DNA of 64,000 nt from Alsobacter ponti (GCF_024294805.1 NZ_JANCLU010000005.1:124001-188000), one strand, 5' to 3'. Positions 1 to 8,670 are shown, numbered from the stretch's first letter. A program made the numbers and translations. The notes: generated from the sequence alone by a model not told the origin.

Positions 1-2
1 GG

Positions 3-536
3 TTCGGGCGCATCGACGTGCTGGTCAACAATGCCGGCCGGGGCTCGGCCGTGCGAGGCGACGTGCTCGACCTTCGCCCCGCCGATTTCGACGCCGTGAT
101 GGGCGTGAACCTGCGCGGCACGCTGTTCCTGTCGATCGCCTGCGCGCGGCTGATGCTCGCCGCCGCGCCCGCCCCGCGCCGCCGCGCCATCGTCACCATC
201 TCGTCCGTGTCGGCGGAGCTCGCCTCGCCCGAACGCACCGACTACTGCGTGTCGAAGGCGGGGCTCTCGATGGCCATGAAGGCGCTGGCGTTGCGCCTTG
301 CTCCCGAGGGCATCGCGGTGTTCGAGGTGCGGCCGGGCGTGATCCGTACGCCCATGACCGACGCCGTCGCGCCGAAATACGACGCGCGCATCGCCGACGG
401 CCTGGTGCCCGCTATGCGGTGGGGCGAGCCGGAGGACGTCGCCGAAGCCGTCGCCGCGCTCGCCTCCGGGCGCTTCGCCTTCGCCACCGGCAGCGTCGTC
501 GCCGTCGATGGCGGCCTTTCCATTCCACGCCTCTAG
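3..536 (+). CDS. SDR family NAD(P)-dependent oxidoreductase, 5' partial
   Basis: This is the C-terminal part of a short-chain dehydrogenase; the reading frame is open to the left edge, so the N-terminal glycine-rich cofactor loop lies outside the window. The visible part starts at FGRIDVLVNNAG, the typical NNAG strand, and keeps a serine-rich strand (TISSVS) followed by the YxxxK pair in TDYCVSKAG. It ends in the usual TGSVVAVDGG segment. The first GTG inside the window (position 18) is within the NNAG strand and is not a real start. The stop lies 9 bases before a GMC oxidoreductase, so the two probably share a transcript and act on the same alcohol or sugar substrate, which cannot be named. 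Confidence 0.9.
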   Translation, partial: FGRIDVLVNNAGRGSAVRGDVLDLRPADFDAVMGVNLRGTLFLSIACARLMLAAAPAPRRRAIVTISSVSAELASPERTDYCVSKAGLSMAMKALALRLAPEGIAVFEVRPGVIRTPMTDAVAPKYDARIADGLVPAMRWGEPEDVAEAVAALASGRFAFATGSVVAVDGGLSIPRL

Positions 537-545
537 AGACGTTTC

Positions 546-2189
546 ATGCCCGCATCCCAGAGCTACGACTACATCGTGATCGGCGCCGGCCCGGCCGGCT
601 GCGTCATGGCGAGCCGCCTGAGCGAGGACAAGGACGTGACGGTCCTGCTGGTGGAGGCCGGCGGACGCGACCTGCACCCGCTGTTCCACATGCCCGCCGG
701 CTTCGCCAAGATGACGAAAGGCATCGCCAGCTGGGGCTGGCACACCGTGCCGCAGAAGCACCTCGGCGGGCGCGTGCTGCGCTTCACGCAGGCCAAGGTG
801 CTGGGCGGCGGCTCGTCGATCAACGCCCAGATCTACACGCGCGGCAACGCCAAGGACTACGACGCCTGGGCCACGGACGCGGGCTGCGCCGGGTGGGCCT
901 ATGCCGACGTGCTGCCCTACTTCAAGCGCGCCGAGGACAACCAGCGCTTCGTCGACGCCTTCCACGCCTATGGCGGGCCGATCGGCGTCTCGATCCCCAT
1001 CAACCCGCTTCCGATCAGCGAGGCTTTCCTGCGGGCCGCGCAGGAATACGGCATCCCCTACAACCCGGACTTCAACGGCGCGATCCAGGACGGCATCGGC
1101 CACTACCAGGTGACGGTGCGCAACGGCCGGCGCTCGTCCGCCGCGACCGCCTATCTGCGGCCGGCGCGCGACCGCAGCAACCTCACCGTCCTCACCGTCT
1201 CCGCCGTCACCCGCATCGTGGTCGACAACGGCCGCGCCATCGGCGTCGAGATCGCCGGCGCGGGCGGCGCGACGCGCACAATATCCGCCGCCCGCGAGGT
1301 GATCCTGGCGGCCGGCGCCATCGGCTCGCCGCGCCTGCTCCAGCTCTCCGGGATCGGCCCGGCGGATCATCTGCGGCAGGTCGGCGTCGAGGTGAAGCAC
1401 GACCTGCCGGGCGTCGGCACGAACCTCCAGGATCACCTCGACCTCTACGCCATCTGCGAGTGCACGGGCGACCACACCTATGACGGCTACGCCCGCCTGG
1501 ACCGCACGATCTGGGCCGGCTTCCAGTATCTCGCCTTCGGCAAGGGGCCGGTCGCCTCGACCTTGTTCGAGACCGGCGGGTTCTGGTACGCCGACAAGGT
1601 GGCGCGGTCGCCCGACATCCAGTTCCATCTCGGTCTCGGCTCGGGCATCGAGGCGGGCGTGTCGCGGCTGAAGAACGCCGGCGTGACGCTGAACACCGCC
1701 TTCCTGCGGCCGCGCTCGCGCGGCACCGTGCGGCTCGCGAGCGCGGACCCCGCCGCCGCCCCGCTGATCGACCCCAATTACTGGGAAGATCCCTACGACC
1801 GCGCCACCGCGCTCGCGGGGCTTCGGATGGGCCGCGAGATCATGAGGCAGAAGGCGCTGCAGCCCTTCGTGCTGGCGGAGCGCCTGCCGGGCCCGGACGT
1901 CGTGTCCGAGGTGGACCTCACCCGTTTCGCGAACGAGACCTGCAAGACCGACCATCACCCGGTCGGCACGTGCCGCATGGGCACGGACGACATGGCCGTC
2001 GTGACGCCTGATCTGAAGGTGCGCGGCATCGAGGGCCTGCGAGTGTGCGACTCCTCGGTCATGCCGTACCTTGTGTCCTCCAACACCAACGCGCCCACCA
2101 TCATGATCGGCGAGAAGGGCGCGGACCTCGTGCGCGGCCGGGCGCCCTTGCCCGCCGCCAGCAATGCGCGCCAGCCGGTTCCCGCATGA
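546..2189 (+). CDS. GMC family FAD-dependent oxidoreductase (choline dehydrogenase-like)
   Basis: A 547-residue glucose-methanol-choline oxidoreductase that should oxidise an alcohol to an aldehyde or ketone with bound FAD. The Rossmann motif GAGPAG is at residues 13-18, followed by VLLVEAGG. The FAD-contacting stretch VLGGGSSINAQIYTRG lies near residue 90, and GMC signature 2 is recognisable as AAGAIGSPRLLQLSGIGP. The C-terminal active-site block keeps DHHPVGTCRMG and SSNTNAPTIMIGEKGADL. Length is normal for bacterial members. It has no signal peptide and should be cytoplasmic or membrane-associated. It follows the SDR gene by 9 bases and precedes a LacI regulator, so it looks like part of a small inducible catabolic operon. 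The substrate is unknown; a choline role is not supported by the neighbours. Confidence 0.93.
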   Translation: MPASQSYDYIVIGAGPAGCVMASRLSEDKDVTVLLVEAGGRDLHPLFHMPAGFAKMTKGIASWGWHTVPQKHLGGRVLRFTQAKVLGGGSSINAQIYTRGNAKDYDAWATDAGCAGWAYADVLPYFKRAEDNQRFVDAFHAYGGPIGVSIPINPLPISEAFLRAAQEYGIPYNPDFNGAIQDGIGHYQVTVRNGRRSSAATAYLRPARDRSNLTVLTVSAVTRIVVDNGRAIGVEIAGAGGATRTISAAREVILAAGAIGSPRLLQLSGIGPADHLRQVGVEVKHDLPGVGTNLQDHLDLYAICECTGDHTYDGYARLDRTIWAGFQYLAFGKGPVASTLFETGGFWYADKVARSPDIQFHLGLGSGIEAGVSRLKNAGVTLNTAFLRPRSRGTVRLASADPAAAPLIDPNYWEDPYDRATALAGLRMGREIMRQKALQPFVLAERLPGPDVVSEVDLTRFANETCKTDHHPVGTCRMGTDDMAVVTPDLKVRGIEGLRVCDSSVMPYLVSSNTNAPTIMIGEKGADLVRGRAPLPAASNARQPVPA

Positions 2190-2235
2190 AACATTCCCTG
2201 ATCCACACCGCCGCGCGGCGCGGAGACAAGTCGCG

Positions 2236-3255
2236 ATGAGCCGCCGGCCCACCATCAGCGACGTCGCCCGCGAGGCGGGCGTCTCGCGCTCCACGGTCTC
2301 GCTCGTCCTGCAGGAAAGCCCCCTGGTGAAGCACGAGACGCGCGAGTCCGTGCGCGCCGCGCTGTCGCGGGTCGGCTACGTCTACAACCGCGCCGCGGCA
2401 AACCTGCGCTCGTCCGGCATCGGCCTCATCGGCATCGTCATCAACGATTTGCGCAATCCGTTTTTCACGGAGTTCGCCATCTCGGCCCAGATGGAGCTGT
2501 CCACGCACAAATACGCGGCCGTGCTCGCCAACACCGAGGAGGACCCGGCGCTGCAGGCGCAGGTGGTGCGCGGCATGATCGAGCACGGCGTCTCGGCCGT
2601 GGTGATCAGCCCCGTCTACGGCCACGAAGACGAGACCTTCGGCCCGCTGGCGCGCGCCGGCGTGCCGACCTTGCAGGTGCTGCGCCGCGCCGCGTCGGAC
2701 ACCGAGGCGTTCCCCTTCTCCTCGCCCGACTACATCACGGGAGGGCGACTGGCGACGGAACACCTGCTGTCGCTGGGGTGCCGTCGCATCGCCTTCGTCG
2801 GCGGGCTCGAGGGCCGCGCCGTCACGCGCGAGCGCATGTCGGGCTATCTCACGGCGCTCCAGGCGGCCGGCCTGACACCCGAGTCCTACCTGGGCAGGAG
2901 TTCGCGCGCCTTCGGCCGCGAGACCGCCCATCGTCTGGCTGGCCATGCTCCCGAGGTGGACGGAGCCGTCTGCTTCAACGATCTGGTGGCGCTCGGCATG
3001 CTGGCGGGGTTCGCCGAACAGGGCCTGCGCGTCGGCGAGCAGTTCCGGCTGGTCGGCTTCGACGACATCGAGGAAAGCGAGCAGTCTTACCCGGCCCTGA
3101 GCTCCGTGCGCTGCGACATTCGCGGCTTCGGCCGGCGCACCGCCGGGCGCATCGTCGCCTGGCTCGAGAACGGCGACCGTCCGCCGCCCGAGGAGACCAC
3201 GCCGGTGACGCTGGTCGCCCGCGAGTCCAGCCTCGGGCCGCGCCGGGGCGGCTGA
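2236..3255 (+). CDS. LacI family transcriptional regulator
   Basis: A 339-residue LacI/GalR repressor. Residues 6-25 form the helix-turn-helix (TISDVAREAGVSRSTVSLVL), and the hinge and effector-binding domain resemble periplasmic sugar-binding proteins (GLIGIVINDLRNPFFTEF; VGFDDIEESEQSYPALSSVR). The start at the ATG at 2236 has a GGAG ribosome-binding site 10 bases upstream; a longer frame from 2164 would overlap the GMC gene and add an Arg-rich tail foreign to the family. It probably controls the SDR/GMC genes upstream or the Bug-type binding protein downstream in response to a sugar-like effector. No operator could be assigned with confidence. Confidence 0.93.
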   Translation: MSRRPTISDVAREAGVSRSTVSLVLQESPLVKHETRESVRAALSRVGYVYNRAAANLRSSGIGLIGIVINDLRNPFFTEFAISAQMELSTHKYAAVLANTEEDPALQAQVVRGMIEHGVSAVVISPVYGHEDETFGPLARAGVPTLQVLRRAASDTEAFPFSSPDYITGGRLATEHLLSLGCRRIAFVGGLEGRAVTRERMSGYLTALQAAGLTPESYLGRSSRAFGRETAHRLAGHAPEVDGAVCFNDLVALGMLAGFAEQGLRVGEQFRLVGFDDIEESEQSYPALSSVRCDIRGFGRRTAGRIVAWLENGDRPPPEETTPVTLVARESSLGPRRGG

Positions 3256-3341
3256 CCCGCGCTCCCTCCGTCGCCGCGCCCTTGCGTGGTTGCGCGCGCT
3301 CGCCCATCCTGCCGCCGCAATCGACTCTGGGGAGACTGGAC

Positions 3342-4331
3342 ATGGACACGACGAGGCGCGGCGCACTGGCTGGACTGGGCGCGATCGGCGCGATGGCGGC
3401 CTGGCCGCGCGCGGCTCTCGCGCAGGCCGCGTGGTCTCCCACGAAGCCCATCAAGCTCGTCGTCGCCTATCCGGCCGGCGGCCCCACGGACGTCATCGCC
3501 CGCCTCGTGGCGCAGGAGATTTCCGGCCCGCTCGGCCAGAACGTGGTGGTGGAGAATGTCGGCGGCGCGGCCGGCGCGCTCGGCACGCGGCAGGTCGCCA
3601 AGGCCGAGCCCGACGGCCACACCATCACGTTCGGCAACAACCAGACGCATGGCAACAACATGTTCATGCTGAAGGACCCGGGCTACGACGCGGTGAAGGA
3701 CTTCGCGCCGCTCGCCGGTGTCGGGGCGTTCGAGCACGTCTTCGTCACGCGCAAGACGCTGCCGGTGAAGGGCATCCAGGATGTGATCGCGCTCGCCAAG
3801 GAGAAGCCCGGCGCGCTGAACTACGGCTCGACCGGGATCGGCTCGGGCTCGCACCTGTCCACCGAGCTGTTCATGGCGCGGACCGGGATCAAGATGACCC
3901 ACGTTCCGTATCGCGGCGCGGCGCCGCTGGTGCAGGACCTGATGGGCGGCACGATCGACATCGCCAACTCCACCCTGTCCAGCGTGATCGCACAGATCCA
4001 GTCGGGCGACCTGAACGGCGTCGCCATCGGCAGCCCGAAGCGCAATCCCAAGCTACCCGAGGTGAAGACCCTTCAGGAGCAGGGCGTAACCGGGGCCGAC
4101 GCCTCCTCGTGGACCGCCTTCTTCGCGCCGGCCGGCGTCCCTGCCCCCGCGCGCGACCGGCTGTCACGCGAGATCATCGCGGCGCTCAGGAAGCCCGAGA
4201 CGGTCGCCGCGCTCGACAAGATCGGCTTCACCGTCGCCATCATCGAGCCCGACCAATTCCGCGCCTACCAGGTGAAGGAGATCGAGGTCTGGACCGACAT
4301 CGCTCGCCAGGCCGGCATCAAGAGCGAGTAA
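3342..4331 (+). CDS. Bug family tripartite tricarboxylate transporter substrate-binding protein
   Basis: A 329-residue periplasmic binding protein of the Bug (TctC) family. The N-terminus has a twin-arginine type signal (TTRRGALAGLGAIGAM, cut after about residue 27, ALA). Mature features typical of the family are KLVVAYPAGGPTDVIARLVA, the ligand loop GSHLSTELF and HVPYRGAAPLVQDLMGG. The start at 3342 follows a GGGGAGA site. Longer upstream readings overlap the LacI gene. No TctA/TctB membrane components are next to it, so it is either an orphan binding protein working with a distant permease or a sensor; orphan Bug genes are common in beta- and alphaproteobacteria. It follows the LacI gene in the same direction. 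Confidence 0.93.
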   Translation: MDTTRRGALAGLGAIGAMAAWPRAALAQAAWSPTKPIKLVVAYPAGGPTDVIARLVAQEISGPLGQNVVVENVGGAAGALGTRQVAKAEPDGHTITFGNNQTHGNNMFMLKDPGYDAVKDFAPLAGVGAFEHVFVTRKTLPVKGIQDVIALAKEKPGALNYGSTGIGSGSHLSTELFMARTGIKMTHVPYRGAAPLVQDLMGGTIDIANSTLSSVIAQIQSGDLNGVAIGSPKRNPKLPEVKTLQEQGVTGADASSWTAFFAPAGVPAPARDRLSREIIAALRKPETVAALDKIGFTVAIIEPDQFRAYQVKEIEVWTDIARQAGIKSE

Positions 4332-4346
4332 GACCGCCCAGTGGGC

Positions 4347-4375
4347 GAGCGGCGCGCGCGATCGCGCCGCCGCTC
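4347..4375. terminator. Inverted repeat between convergent genes
   Basis: GAGCGGCGCG (from 4347) can pair with the right arm ending in CCGCTC at 4375, between the stop of the Bug protein gene and the stop of the convergent copper-storage gene. There is no T-run on either strand, so intrinsic termination is uncertain; it could be a bidirectional 3' end hairpin. Confidence 0.35.
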
Positions 4376-4382
4376 CCGTCAT

Positions 4383-4784
4383 TCAGTGAATGCTCTGCTG
4401 GGCCTCGCGGCAGGCCTGTTCGCACGCCCGGCAGGCTTCGGCGCAGATGCGGCAGTGCTCATGCATGTCGGCGTGGCGCTCGCATTCGGCGGCGCACAGG
4501 CGGCACGCGACCGCGCAGACGTCCAGCATGCGGCGCAGGACCTCCTCATTGGAGCCGGTGCGGCGCGACGCCACGGAGCCGGCGGCGGCGCAAATATCGG
4601 CGCAATCGAGGTTGAGCCGGATGCACTGGGTCAGCTCGGCCACCATGGCCTCGCCGAGACAGGCGTCGGCGCAGGACACGCAGGTCTGGGCGCAGTCGTA
4701 GCAATGGTCGATGCAGCGGATCAGGACATCGTTGGTCTGCCCGCTCACATGCGGGTGGGTGCTGATGATCGCGTGGGCGTGCAT
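4383..4784 (-). CDS. Four-helix-bundle copper-storage protein (Csp3-like)
   Basis: A 133-residue protein with 18 cysteines, mostly spaced CxxC or CxxxC along four predicted helices (for example [20 protein letters not shown] and [17 protein letters not shown]). This is the pattern of the Csp/DUF326 four-helix copper-binding family, which stores Cu(I) inside the bundle. No signal peptide is visible, which points to the cytosolic Csp3 type rather than exported Csp1. The ATG at 4784 has a good GGAG site six bases upstream and is preferred to a start 13 codons further out. The His-rich N-terminus ([15 protein letters not shown]) is an additional potential metal site. No copper ATPase or regulator is adjacent. 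Confidence 0.9.
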   Translation of the reverse strand: MHAHAIISTHPHVSGQTNDVLIRCIDHCYDCAQTCVSCADACLGEAMVAELTQCIRLNLDCADICAAAGSVASRRTGSNEEVLRRMLDVCAVACRLCAAECERHADMHEHCRICAEACRACEQACREAQQSIH

Positions 4785-4871
4785 GGGGAACTCCGGTGTC
4801 GGATTATCGATGGAAGGCCCCACAACGCCCTCCGCCGTCGGACGTTCCCCCGTCCCGCGCGACGCGGAGCG

Positions 4872-5714
4872 TCAGCCCAGCTCGAACGTGGTGATGCCGA
4901 ACACGCGGTGAAGCGGGAGATCGGGCGCGGGCCCCCGGTACATCCGCGCGGTCTCGAACACCGGCGAAAGGTCGTGGCGCTCGGCCAGGTCCAGCGCCGC
5001 TTCGTTGGGCTCGGGCGGGTCGAGCGCGAGGGTCTCGCCCTTCACCTCCGACGCGAGCGCGCGGAAGATCAGGTCGGCGGCGTGCTCGTCCTGCGCGAAG
5101 AGCGGCCCGATCTTGTAGCCTGCCCGGCACGGCCTGACGACGCCGTAGCCGAGGATGTCACCGTCCTCGACCAGGGCATAGCCGACGTGCCCCCGCGCGC
5201 GCGTCCACGCCGCGACGAAGTCGTCGCGCGGCGCGGGGAAGCACGAGCGGTCATAGTCCCGGATCGAGGGAAGGATGCCCTGCCCGATGCGGGCCAGCCG
5301 AGGGTCCGCCGGCATGTCGGCCCGCGACACGCCCTCATAGCGCACGTTCCGGTGCGCCAGGGCGAACCCGGACTTCCGATAGTTCGCCTGCTGCGCCACC
5401 ACGCCGTCGAGCCCGACGGTGCGGTCGCCCAGCCGCGCCATGCCGGCCTGCCACAGCGCCCAGCCGATCCCCCGGCCCCGGAACTCCGGCCGGGCGATAT
5501 AGAGCCCGAGGAAGCCGAAGCTTTCGCCGTAGGCGACCACGGAGATGGAGGCGGCGGGCTCGCCGTCCACGCGCGCCATCAGGAAGCCCTCAGGGTCGAC
5601 GGCGTGGAACAGCGCGGCGTCGTTCAGGCCGGGGTTCCAGCCCTCCGCGGCAGCCCACTCGAGCGCCAGGTCGAGGTCGGCGCGCGTCATCGTCGCGATG
5701 GCGATATCAGTCAT
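4872..5714 (-). CDS. GNAT family N-acetyltransferase (two-domain)
   Basis: A 280-residue acetyltransferase. The N-terminal half carries the acetyl-CoA loop in YIARPEFRGRGIGWALWQAGMA, and the C-terminal half (GYALVEDGDILGYGVVRPCR onwards) is a second, weaker GNAT-like domain. This architecture matches proteins of the YitH/Acetyltransf_18 type. The substrate is unknown. The ATG at 5714 lies just behind a GGGGAGAG sequence. It is divergent from the next GNAT gene, with 170 bases between the two starts. Confidence 0.88.
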   Translation of the reverse strand: MTDIAIATMTRADLDLALEWAAAEGWNPGLNDAALFHAVDPEGFLMARVDGEPAASISVVAYGESFGFLGLYIARPEFRGRGIGWALWQAGMARLGDRTVGLDGVVAQQANYRKSGFALAHRNVRYEGVSRADMPADPRLARIGQGILPSIRDYDRSCFPAPRDDFVAAWTRARGHVGYALVEDGDILGYGVVRPCRAGYKIGPLFAQDEHAADLIFRALASEVKGETLALDPPEPNEAALDLAERHDLSPVFETARMYRGPAPDLPLHRVFGITTFELG

Positions 5715-5884
5715 GGCTCTCCCCGGCTCCGAAGCCCGACGGCCAGATTGCCCGCAAGCGCGGGCCGCCGCCAGCGCGTGACGCGGGCCTTTGCCGGCGA
5801 CGGCTCGGTCCGCGCCGCCGCGCCGTCTTTCCCGGTCCGGGAAGCCCGGCTAGTGTCGGGCCGGGTTCGAATCGGATCGCCGCG

Positions 5885-6412
5885 ATGACTCTCGCCCCGA
5901 CAATCGAGACGCCGCGGCTTGAGCTGCGGGGCCACTTGCCGTCCGATCTGCCGGACAGCATCAGGATGTGGCAGTCGCCCGAGACAATCCGGTTCATCGG
6001 CGGCCGGCCGCTCACCGAGGAAGAGGTCTGGCTTCGCCTACTGCGCTATTGGGGCGGCTGGGCGATGCTCGGCTACGGCTTCTGGCGCATCGTCGAGCGC
6101 GCGACCGGGCGGTTTGTCGGCGAGATCGGCTTCCACGAGCTTCACCGCGACAGCCAGCCCTCCTTCGCCGGCGAGCCGGAGACCGGGTGGGCGTTGATGG
6201 CCGAGTTCCATGGGCGCGGCTTCGCCCGCGAGGCGCTCGACGCCGTCCTGGCCTGGGGCGACGCACATATCGAGGCGGGGCGCACGGTCTGCATCATCCA
6301 TCCCGCCAACGCCGCCTCGCTCAAGCTGGCCCGCGCGGTCGGCTATGCCGACCTGGGCGACCTCGCCTACAAGGGCGGAACCATGGTGCTGCTCGGGCGC
6401 GACCGCCCCTGA
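5885..6412 (+). CDS. GNAT family N-acetyltransferase (RimJ/RimL type)
   Basis: A 175-residue single-domain acetyltransferase. It begins with TIETPRLELRGH, the usual opening of RimJ/RimL-like enzymes, and contains WRIVERATGRFVGEIGFHEL and the acetyl-CoA segment EFHGRGFAREALDAVLAWG. It may acetylate an amino terminus or a small amine; the target cannot be told from sequence. No clear ribosome-binding site precedes the ATG. It is divergent from the two-domain GNAT gene and 46 bases ahead of a phosphatase-like gene on the same strand. Confidence 0.88.
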   Translation: MTLAPTIETPRLELRGHLPSDLPDSIRMWQSPETIRFIGGRPLTEEEVWLRLLRYWGGWAMLGYGFWRIVERATGRFVGEIGFHELHRDSQPSFAGEPETGWALMAEFHGRGFAREALDAVLAWGDAHIEAGRTVCIIHPANAASLKLARAVGYADLGDLAYKGGTMVLLGRDRP

Positions 6413-6458
6413 GCCGCTTGCGGCCCCGGCGTCGCCGAAATCTGGGATAGACTGGCGC

Positions 6459-7319
6459 ATGCCCCATCGCTTCCATCTTCTCGACGCCCAGAGCCACGGC
6501 CCAAAGCACCCGAACGAGGACGCGCACGGCGCGACCGGCCGCACGGCCTGGATCATCGACGGAGCCACGGGCGTCGGGGTCGGTCCGGAGCTGCTGCCGC
6601 CGAGCGGAGCGGCCTGGCTGGCGCGCACACTCTCGGACGCGCTGAGCGCCCACGCGCCCGAGGCGGCCGGCGTCGACGACTTGCTCGCACGGGCGTCGGA
6701 GGCCATCACGGCGGCCTTCGCCTCCGTCGCGGGCGCCCAGGCGCTGGAGGCCGAGGACCACCCGAGCGCCTGTCTGGGCGTGGCTCATCTGGCGGACGGC
6801 GTGCTCGACCTCGCCTGCATCGGGGACGTCAGCCTGCTCCATGGGACCGAAGGCGGAGAGGTCCACCTGTTCACCGACGACGCCGTCGCGGCGTTCGGCG
6901 GCAAGACGCTGGAAGCCCTGCGGGCGGTGCGCGAACGCTTCCCCGGCGAGGATCCGTGGCCGCATGTGCGTCCGCAAGTCCGCGCCAATCGACGCATGGC
7001 GAACCAGCCGGGCGGCTACGCCGTCGTCCACCCCACCCTGCCCTGGACGAAGCTGGTGAAGCACCTGCGCCGGCCCGTCGCGGCGGGCGACCTCATCCTG
7101 CTGTCCAGCGACGGCTTCTGGCGGCTGGTCGACCATTTCGACCTGCACGCGCCCGACACGCTCGTCGCCGCCGCACGGGAGCGCGGACTCGTGGCGCTCA
7201 TCGAGGATCTCAGGGCGGCGGAGCGGGAGGACGCGGAGGGCCGGCGCGCGCCGCGCGTGAAGCGCCACGACGACGCCACGGCGCTGCTGCTGCGCGTCGA
7301 GGATGATGGGTCCCGATGA
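6459..7319 (+). CDS. PP2C-like protein serine/threonine phosphatase
   Basis: A 286-residue soluble protein with the scattered metal-binding motifs of PP2C (PPM) phosphatases: PNEDAHG at residues 18-24, WIIDGATG at 31-38, IGDVSLL in the middle, LLSSDGFWRL near residue 215 and HDDATALLL close to the C-terminus. It should remove phosphate from Ser/Thr residues using Mn/Mg. There is no fused kinase, receiver or membrane segment, and no partner kinase gene is adjacent. The start at 6459 is the only ATG just ahead of the first motif; the frame continues upstream over the GNAT gene but without a plausible start. The Asp/Asn ligands are all present, so it looks active. Confidence 0.85.
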   Translation: MPHRFHLLDAQSHGPKHPNEDAHGATGRTAWIIDGATGVGVGPELLPPSGAAWLARTLSDALSAHAPEAAGVDDLLARASEAITAAFASVAGAQALEAEDHPSACLGVAHLADGVLDLACIGDVSLLHGTEGGEVHLFTDDAVAAFGGKTLEALRAVRERFPGEDPWPHVRPQVRANRRMANQPGGYAVVHPTLPWTKLVKHLRRPVAAGDLILLSSDGFWRLVDHFDLHAPDTLVAAARERGLVALIEDLRAAEREDAEGRRAPRVKRHDDATALLLRVEDDGSR

Positions 7320-7320
7320 T

Positions 7321-7340
7321 ACCACTCTAGAACCAGTGGT
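7321..7340. promoter_or_regulatory. Palindromic operator-like site upstream of sugar ABC operon
   Basis: ACCACT and AGTGGT form a perfect inverted repeat with an 8-base spacer (CTAGAACC). The right arm runs into a TTGACC hexamer at 7340-7345, so a protein bound here would cover the -35 region of the sugar-importer promoter. This is an operator by position and symmetry only; the regulator is unknown. Confidence 0.5.
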
Positions 7341-7371
7341 TGACCGCTTCGCCCAATTTGATAGCTGTATG
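7340..7371 (+). promoter_or_regulatory. Putative promoter of the sugar ABC / nanE operon
   Basis: TTGACC at 7340-7345 matches five of six bases of the -35 consensus; a weak -10-like stretch (TAGCTG, GCTGTATG) lies at 7362-7371. It sits about 50 bases before the ATG of the sugar-binding protein. The -10 match is poor, so the exact start is uncertain. Confidence 0.35.
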
Positions 7372-7418
7372 GCAGGGCTGCGCCGGACGAAGTGCGGCCA
7401 TCGATCGGAGGACATTCC

Positions 7419-8663
7419 ATGACGACCGTGAGGACCATCGTCGCCGCAGCCGCGGCAGCGCTGTGGGCCATCCCGATGCAGGCCAGCGCGGGCGAGCTGC
7501 GCTTCTGGAGCTGGCGCAACGAGGACAAGGCCGTCTACGCCGAGCTGATCAAGGATTTCAACGCCAAGAATCCGGACGTCAAGGTCACTTTCGAGGGCTT
7601 CGAGCCGCAGAACTACGCCACGGTTCTGTCCACCGCGCTCGCCGCCGAAAAGGGACCGGACGTGATGATGGTTCGCGCCTATGGCGCGTTCGAAGCGGTG
7701 GCCAAGCCGGGCTACCTGCTCGAGCTGAATGACCAGAACGTCCCGGGCCTTTCGAAATTCCCGGAAGCCGCGCTGAAGGCCGAGACCCTTCGCTCGGACG
7801 GAAAGGTCTACGCGGTGCCCTTCGCGTCGCAGACCATGCTGATCGTCTACAACACCGAGGTCTTCGCCAAGAACGGCGTGAAGGTTCCCGAGACCTGGGA
7901 CGAGCTGGTCGACGCCAGCAAGAAGCTGAAGGCGGCGGGCGTGATCCCCTTCGCCAACGGCACGGCGACCGCTTGGCAGAACGAGACGATCGTCGGCGCG
8001 CTGCTCTCCTCCATGCTCGGCAAGCAGTTCGAGGCCGACATCCTGTCCGGCAAGGCCGACTTCACCGACAAGCGCTTCGTCGACGCGCTGGCCAAGTTGC
8101 AGGCGCTCGCCAAGGACAATTTCGCCCCGAGCTACGAGGGCATCGATTATCCCTCCTCGCAGCAGCTCTTCTCGTCCGGCGCGGCGGCGATGTTCGCCGG
8201 TGGATCGTTCGAGGCCGCGCCCTTCCTCAAGGCCAACCCCGCCTTGAAGCTGGACGTGTTCCCCTCCCCGGCGGCGAAGGCCGGCGACCAGCGGCTCGTG
8301 GCGCAGTATTTCGACGGCGGCTACGCCATCAACGCCAAGACGCCGAACAAGGCGGATGCGTTGAAGTTCATCAACTTCCTCGCCTCGAAGGAATTCGGCG
8401 ACAAGTTCGCCAACCAGCTCAGCAACATCTCGCCGATCCCGGGCGTCGCCTTCAAGGACCCGATCCTGGCCAAGGTCTCGGAGCTCAACAAGAACTCCAT
8501 GTCCTATCTGTTCCTCGTCCACTTCCGCTACCAGGAGCCGTCGGGCTCGGTGCTGGAGCAGGCCGCGGTGCAGAAGATGCTCGCCGGGAAGCAGACTCCG
8601 GCCGAGGCGGGCGCCGAGATCACCAAGGGCATCGCGACCTACTTCGCGCCCTTCAAGAAGTAA
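7419..8663 (+). CDS. Sugar ABC transporter substrate-binding protein (family 1)
   Basis: A 414-residue extracellular solute-binding protein. Residues 1-24 are a Sec signal peptide ending in ASA, and the mature protein begins GELRFWSWRNEDKAVYAEL. The family 1 hallmarks are present: an early ligand lobe with GPDVMMVRAYGAFEAV and a later FAGGSFEAAPFLKANP segment. A GGAGGA site lies seven bases before the ATG at 7419. It heads an operon of two permeases, NanE epimerase and a BadF-type kinase, so the ligand is probably an amino sugar such as N-acetylmannosamine. No ATP-binding subunit is encoded here, which suggests a shared MalK-type ATPase elsewhere. Confidence 0.93.
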   Translation: MTTVRTIVAAAAAALWAIPMQASAGELRFWSWRNEDKAVYAELIKDFNAKNPDVKVTFEGFEPQNYATVLSTALAAEKGPDVMMVRAYGAFEAVAKPGYLLELNDQNVPGLSKFPEAALKAETLRSDGKVYAVPFASQTMLIVYNTEVFAKNGVKVPETWDELVDASKKLKAAGVIPFANGTATAWQNETIVGALLSSMLGKQFEADILSGKADFTDKRFVDALAKLQALAKDNFAPSYEGIDYPSSQQLFSSGAAAMFAGGSFEAAPFLKANPALKLDVFPSPAAKAGDQRLVAQYFDGGYAINAKTPNKADALKFINFLASKEFGDKFANQLSNISPIPGVAFKDPILAKVSELNKNSMSYLFLVHFRYQEPSGSVLEQAAVQKMLAGKQTPAEAGAEITKGIATYFAPFKK

Positions 8664-8670
8664 GGCTTGC

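Noticed and set aside
2101-3366. Long minus-strand open frame opposite the LacI gene (421 codons)
   Set aside because: It mirrors the GC-skewed third positions of the real genes on the plus strand, is Arg/Ala/His-rich without any domain, and covers two solid genes.
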